Assembly (NCBI GenBank): GCA_000403945.1
Contig: APFI01000174.1
Span: 1-18,453 of the forward strand
DNA: 18,453 bases
Reading direction: 5' to 3'
Source: Desulfovibrio sp. Dsv1
Lineage (GTDB): Bacteria > Desulfobacterota > Desulfovibrionia > Desulfovibrionales > Desulfovibrionaceae
Part shown: positions 14,789 through 18,453 of the stretch, piece by piece
Numbering within the stretch: position 1 is the stretch's first letter
How the letters are laid out: each line of letters opens with the position of its first letter
The notes under the pieces: generated by a model
Seen by the model: the letters and a program-made list of their open reading frames with translations, nothing else
Database searches by the model: none
Told to the model about the DNA's origin: nothing
Translations under genes and position numbers: made by a program

Positions 14789-15477
14789 CCCACATACCTC
14801 ATATAACGTGAACTGTCTTTGCCGCAGTTGAAAAGTAGATCAAGAATGCTCACAAAATGCGTGAATTTGCCCCAAAGTTGGGGATATTCGGGATACCCTT
14901 CATAGTCGAACCACGTGAGTCTGATACTGTGCTCTGTAAAAATCCGCTCCTCAATATAATCTTTGGCGGCCGGGCCGGAAACATATTCCATGCCACCGGC
15001 TTGACGGCAGAGGTCGGCTAGGCGTTCGGTTTTACCGTCAACAAGGGTATAATCCCAAGAATTGCTGATCTTGGTACGGATGTCCAGATAACGGCATATG
15101 GCTTCCAGCAAGGTACGGTTGAGCACGGAAATATGGCTATAGACTTTTTCTATATACAGGGGTTCCAGCCATTCGCGGATTTCCCCAAAATACGGCGCTC
15201 TTGAATAGTGCTGAGTGAGGCTTTTCCAATGCGACGCAGCCCAAGCGGCACCATCAATCTCGGTGTCACGAATTTTCTGAAAATACTGTCCTTTCACCCT
15301 GACCGGCACCGTCAGCCAAACCGTGCCCTGCGGCGTTTTGATCTTGTTGCGGTTGCGCCAGTCGCGCCGGGTGTACTGCATGTCGTCATACAGAATAAAT
15401 TCGTCCACAGCGGCTACCATGTCAAAATAGCCTTTCCATGGGATATAATTGGACTGAAGTATGGCAACTTTTTTCAT
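14785..15477 (-). CDS. WbqC family protein
   Basis: This 230-residue protein has the marks of the WbqC family: VAILQSNYIPWKGYFD (4-19), YDDMQYTRRDWRNRNKI (30-46), SGPAAKDYI (167-175) and HFVSILDLLFNCG (207-219). The family is found in O-antigen clusters and has been proposed, for a relative, to act as a glycine transferase that adds an amino acid to an amino sugar; this is not proven biochemically to my knowledge. The operon also carries an amino-acid-type adenylation enzyme, a carrier protein and a WecE aminotransferase, which fits that proposal well. It is the first gene of the operon, 90 bases after sfsA on the same strand. The ribosome site before the ATG is poor (GGGAG only one base away), and no clear promoter is seen between them. 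Confidence 0.9.
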   Translation of the reverse strand: MKKVAILQSNYIPWKGYFDMVAAVDEFILYDDMQYTRRDWRNRNKIKTPQGTVWLTVPVRVKGQYFQKIRDTEIDGAAWAASHWKSLTQHYSRAPYFGEIREWLEPLYIEKVYSHISVLNRTLLEAICRYLDIRTKISNSWDYTLVDGKTERLADLCRQAGGMEYVSGPAAKDYIEERIFTEHSIRLTWFDYEGYPEYPQLWGKFTHFVSILDLLFNCGKDSSRYMRYVG

Positions 15478-15567
15478 GCTCCCGGCCCCGTAGTGTCAAG
15501 TAGTTCATTCACGGCGTAGTTCGAAAACCTTTCCAAGCGCCGGAGTGGTCGCAGTGCCCGGCCCAGG

Positions 15568-16371
15568 TCAAGCACTCCCCTTCCGCACCGGCAGCAGCCC
15601 GCCCAGATCCACGCCGCGCGGGCTTACCGCAGCCCTGTAAGGATATATTTCCACCCCGCAGGCCGTCGCTTCGTAAAACAGCTCCGCATAGACCGGGTCG
15701 ATGAAATCCGCCGGGGCGAAGCAATGTCCGTCGGGGCGCTGCACCAAGTAGAACATGGCCGCGCGCGCGCCCGACCTAACAATATCCATGAGCTCGCGCA
15801 AGTGTTTTTGGCCGCGCTCACTGGCCGCGTCCGGAAAGCAGGCCGCGTCGTCCTCCACCATGGTTACGTTCTTGCATTCCACCCAGAGCGGCGGCAAGTC
15901 CGGCCCGGTGAACAGGCCGTCCAGGCGGCTCTGGCCGCGTTTGGCCTCGCGGGTCAGAATGGCGTACCCTGCCGCGAAATCCAGCCGTCCGGCCCTGAAC
16001 GCCGCATCCAACATACGGTTGGGCACGCTGGTGTTGATTCCCACCCAGAAGCCTCGCCCGTGTTCTGGACCGGAGTCTGCCGGGCCGCTGGGCACGGCGC
16101 TTTCCGTCAGCCAGACGCATTCCTGGGTGTATTTGAGCTTGCGTGCAGGGTTGGATGCCGGGGAGGCCAGCACCGGCGCGCCGGGCCGGGCCAAGCCCAG
16201 CATGCCGCCCGAATTGTTGCTGTGCACCCAGACCGATGCGCCGTTCAAAAGCAGCTCCACGCTGAAGCGCTTGCGACGTTGCACGAAAGCGCCGGTCACG
16301 CAGCCCGGCGGCAGCGGCAGCAGCGGCTTTTCCGGTCCGACCGCCATCGTGTCTTCAGAGACTTCCCGCAT
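15568..16371 (-). CDS. sfsA: Sugar fermentation stimulation protein SfsA
   Basis: This 267-residue protein carries the SfsA signatures: WVGINTSVPN (109-118), SRLDGLF (148-154), WVECKNVT (163-170) and FPDAASERGQKHLREL (179-194). The E-x-K in the third motif with nearby acidic residues resembles a restriction-nuclease-like active site. E. coli SfsA binds DNA and affects maltose gene expression; the cellular role remains unclear. An insert-like stretch rich in G, S and P (about 91-105) is longer than usual. The ATG at 16371 has only a GGGGTG upstream; an ATG at 16347 is an alternative. It is transcribed divergently from the aminotransferase gene at 16463 and towards the glycan operon, with which it might share a transcript. 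Confidence 0.92.
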   Translation of the reverse strand: MREVSEDTMAVGPEKPLLPLPPGCVTGAFVQRRKRFSVELLLNGASVWVHSNNSGGMLGLARPGAPVLASPASNPARKLKYTQECVWLTESAVPSGPADSGPEHGRGFWVGINTSVPNRMLDAAFRAGRLDFAAGYAILTREAKRGQSRLDGLFTGPDLPPLWVECKNVTMVEDDAACFPDAASERGQKHLRELMDIVRSGARAAMFYLVQRPDGHCFAPADFIDPVYAELFYEATACGVEIYPYRAAVSPRGVDLGGLLPVRKGSA

Positions 16372-16462
16372 TTACACCCCGCTTTGAACCTGCTAAAAAA
16401 CTGCGGCAGATTCTTCCGCTTTTTCCAGCCGCGTCCGCACGCATAACGTGAAGGAGCCTTCC

Positions 16463-17671
16463 ATGCAGATTTCCGACCGCTTGCGCAGCATCAAACCTTC
16501 TCTGACTCTCAGTGTCAACAGCCGGGCCCTGGAACTCAAAGCTCAGGGTGTGGACGTGACCAGCCTGGCCGTGGGCGAGCCGGATTTTCCCACGCCCAAA
16601 CATATCTGCGACGCGGCCAAAGCTGCCATTGACGCCAATTTCTGCCGTTACACCGCCGTGCCCGGCATTCCGGAACTGCGCAAGGCTGCGGGCGGCTATT
16701 TCCAGCGGACCTACGGCGTATCCGTGCCCAAGGAATCCATTATCATCGGCGCGGGCGGCAAACACTGTCTCTACAATTTTATGCAGGCCACCATCAACCC
16801 CGGCGACGAGGTGCTGATCCCCGCGCCTTACTGGCTGAGCTATCCCGACATGGTCGAACTGGCGGGCGGCGTGCCTGTGACCGTGCATGCCGGGCCCGAA
16901 CGCAACTTCAAGGTCACGCCCCTCATGCTTGAGGAGAAGATCACGGATAAAACCCGGATGCTGATCCTTAATTCCCCCAGCAATCCCACCGGCGCGGTTT
17001 ATTCGGACCGGGAATTCATGCAGATTATGCGTTGGGCCCTGGCGCGGAATATTTTTGTATTGGCGGACGAAATTTACGATCAGCTGGTCTTCCCGCCCGC
17101 GCGGATGACCAGCGCCATCACCTGGTTCGAGCACTGCTCCGAACTGGTGGCCGTGCTCAACGGCCTGTCCAAAAGCTACGCCATGACCGGATGGCGCGTG
17201 GGCTTCCTGGCCGCGCACCCGGATCTGGTCAAAAAAATCTCCTCCATGCAGGGACACAGCACCTCCAGCATCTGTTCCGTGTCCCAGAAGGCCGCCCTGG
17301 CAGCGCTGGAAGGCCCCATGGACTGTGTGGCCGAGATGCGCGCGGCCTTCATGCGCCGCCGCGATCTGGCCCTCAAGATCATCGGGAGCTGGCCGTGGGC
17401 TATCTGCCCCAAACCCGACGGGGCCTTCTACCTCTTTGTGGATGTGCATCAATGTTACGGCGACCGGGTGCATAATTCCACGGAACTGTGCACCTACCTG
17501 CTGGACAATGCCCATGTGGCGCTGGTGCCGGGTGCGGCCTTCGGCAACGACAACTGCATCCGCTTCTCCTACGCTGTGGCGGACGATGTGCTGGCCGACG
17601 CGCTGGCCCGCGTGGGCGAAGCTCTGGACGAACTGGCGGCGGGAGGCCCGGCGCTGGGCAAAAAGGGTTAA
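16463..17671 (+). CDS. Aspartate aminotransferase-type class I aminotransferase
   Basis: This 402-residue fold-type I PLP enzyme has: VGEPDFPTP (38-46), IGAGGK (95-100, phosphate site), APYWLSYPDM (121-130), SPSNPTGAVY with Asn174 (171-180), ADEIYD with Asp202 and Tyr205, SKSYAMTGWRVG with the PLP lysine Lys237 and Arg245, and the substrate carboxylate arginine Arg367 (CIRFSYA). It is the AspC/prephenate-type group of subfamily I-gamma common in bacteria, making aspartate from oxaloacetate and glutamate; other substrates (aromatic, glutamate-prephenate) are possible. The ATG at 16463 has AAGGAG 6 bases upstream; a GTG five codons earlier is in frame but lies upstream of that site. No obvious terminator separates it from the tRNA gene 71 bases downstream. 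Confidence 0.93.
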   Translation: MQISDRLRSIKPSLTLSVNSRALELKAQGVDVTSLAVGEPDFPTPKHICDAAKAAIDANFCRYTAVPGIPELRKAAGGYFQRTYGVSVPKESIIIGAGGKHCLYNFMQATINPGDEVLIPAPYWLSYPDMVELAGGVPVTVHAGPERNFKVTPLMLEEKITDKTRMLILNSPSNPTGAVYSDREFMQIMRWALARNIFVLADEIYDQLVFPPARMTSAITWFEHCSELVAVLNGLSKSYAMTGWRVGFLAAHPDLVKKISSMQGHSTSSICSVSQKAALAALEGPMDCVAEMRAAFMRRRDLALKIIGSWPWAICPKPDGAFYLFVDVHQCYGDRVHNSTELCTYLLDNAHVALVPGAAFGNDNCIRFSYAVADDVLADALARVGEALDELAAGGPALGKKG

Positions 17672-17703
17672 AACAATGGCTTGGGGAAATATCCAAAAAG
17701 ACA

Positions 17704-17732
17704 TTGACAAGATCCGCCCTTTGAAGCAATAT
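17704..17732 (+). promoter_or_regulatory. Promoter of tRNA-Ala
   Basis: TTGACA at 17704-17709 is followed after 17 bases by an AT-rich -10 (CAATAT, 17727-17732, or the overlapping AATATAT). The tRNA begins 11 bases later. The stretch between -10 and start is GC-rich (CCCGCTG), as in stable-RNA promoters under stringent control. Confidence 0.55.
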
Positions 17733-17742
17733 ATCCCGCTGT

Positions 17743-17818
<76 letters not shown>

Positions 17819-17826
17819 AGAATTTA

Positions 17827-17859
17827 AAACCCCTGGCCATCAAAAATGGTCGGGGGTTT
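17827..17859 (+). terminator. Terminator after tRNA-Ala
   Basis: A 14-bp stem (17827-17840 with 17846-17859; two G-T pairs) with the loop CAAAA ends in TTT-A-CTTTG. It begins 9 bases past the tRNA. The U tract is short, but the position fits the end of the tRNA transcript. Confidence 0.7.
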
Positions 17860-17880
17860 ACTTTGTTAATGATTTAAACA

Positions 17881-18384
17881 CCGGTCAGCGGCGAAGCCGA
17901 AGTGGATGAAAGCCGCTTCGGGACTAGGTGGGTCAAAGGGTGTCAGAGGCCGTGGCGCTTGCGGCAAAACCATTGTTTTTGGCATGTTCGGGCGCAATGG
18001 GCGCGCATATGCCGAAATCGTGCCGGATTGCCCAAAAGCCACGCTCCAGGGGATAATCCGCAGCCGTGTGGACCCTGAAAGTGTTATCTATTTCAACGGT
18101 TTGGTGGATTCAGGATGCCGGAAACACTTCCGGGGCGAACACGGCGACAACGAGTTTGCCGGCAGACGCTCTTGCGTCAACGGGCTCGAAAGCTTTTGGA
18201 CCTTCGCCAAAACGCGGCTTGCACGTTTCCGTGGCATCCACAGGCATATTTTTACTTCTACCTGAAGGAATACGAATTTCGGTTTAACCCGCCAGGAGAA
18301 TATCTGTCAGATGCTCCTCAAAATGCTCAGGGAGCTACCTCTCAGCTAGAAGGTATCTCAACAATCAAAAAGATTAAAATCTAG
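17881..18384 (+). pseudogene. Decayed IS1595-family transposase
   Basis: Parts of an IS1595 (ISXO2-like) DDE transposase can be read in two frames. One frame gives SGEAEVDESRFG from about 17887. After a frame change near 17925 it continues as KGVRGRGACGKTIVFGM, AEIVPDC, GLVDSG, KHFRGEHGDNEFAGR and NGLESFWTFAKTRL. It returns to the first frame near 18240 with YFYLKEYEFRFN and runs to the stop at 18384. The N-terminal zinc-ribbon part is missing. The segment with the second catalytic aspartate (normally a D-G-W stretch after VIY) is deleted, giving VIYFNGLVD. The first Asp (EVDES) and the Glu (GLESFW) remain. With two frameshifts and one lost active-site residue it cannot be active. It starts about 60 bases after the tRNA gene. 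Confidence 0.8.
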
Positions 18385-18453
18385 AAAATATCTAGGGTGT
18401 GTTTGCAAACCTTATAATCAGGCCTGGTTCGTGTAGCCCCTGGACATGTGCCA
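18385..18453. other. Sequence beyond the transposase remnant, possible element end
   Basis: No gene is seen here. A perfect 10-base palindrome GTTTGCAAAC lies at 18401-18410, preceded by GGGTGT. It could be part of the right end of the IS1595-type element, but the matching left end is not found near 17820-17900 because that side is truncated. The window ends before the flank can be judged. Confidence 0.25.

Overview
The window looks like a chromosomal segment of a sulfate-reducing deltaproteobacterium of the Desulfovibrio type. The reasons are a six-domain 573-residue ribosomal protein S1, an exported CbiK cobaltochelatase of the kind described in Desulfovibrio vulgaris, a GC-rich housekeeping background and strong GGAG-type ribosome binding sites. 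The genus is an inference; no rRNA gene is present to settle it.

Layout. Positions 1-1788 hold rpsA on the minus strand, closed by a perfect 25-bp hairpin terminator at the window edge. A 671-base divergent region follows (1789-2459). Its right part looks like a cobalamin riboswitch with an anti-Shine-Dalgarno element, serving cbiK (2460-3368, plus strand). After a clear terminator come, on the minus strand, a small lipoprotein gene and a phenylacetate-CoA-ligase-type gene (paaK) with its own promoter.

The centre of the window, 5700-15477, is one tightly packed minus-strand operon of eleven genes, most of them overlapping or separated by only a few bases. Read in the direction of transcription it encodes: WbqC family protein, GtrB/ArnC-like polyprenyl-phosphate glycosyltransferase, beta-propeller glycosidase-like protein, NeuD/PglD-like hexapeptide acyltransferase, acyl carrier protein, short-chain dehydrogenase, GNAT acetyltransferase, free-standing amino-acid-type adenylation enzyme, GtrA membrane protein, WecE-type sugar 4-aminotransferase, and a GT-C membrane glycosyltransferase. 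Its first genes (about 12.9-15.4 kb) are visibly more AT-rich than the flanks, which suggests horizontal acquisition.

The proposed joint role is inference built on family knowledge. WecE makes a dTDP-4-amino-4,6-dideoxyhexose. The adenylation enzyme activates an amino acid or small acid and loads it on the carrier protein; the dehydrogenase may adjust the acyl group. WbqC, the NeuD-like protein or the GNAT protein then joins the acyl or aminoacyl group to the sugar amine. The GtrB-like enzyme puts the sugar on undecaprenyl phosphate, GtrA flips it, and the GT-C enzyme transfers it in the periplasm to lipopolysaccharide or another acceptor. It resembles a Gtr/Arn-type surface decoration route fused to a small carrier-protein acylation module. 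No dTDP-sugar precursor genes (rmlA/rmlB) are in the window.

Upstream of the operon lies sfsA (minus strand). Diverging from it is an aspartate-aminotransferase-type gene, followed by tRNA-Ala(GGC) and a decayed IS1595-family transposase that fills most of the right end.
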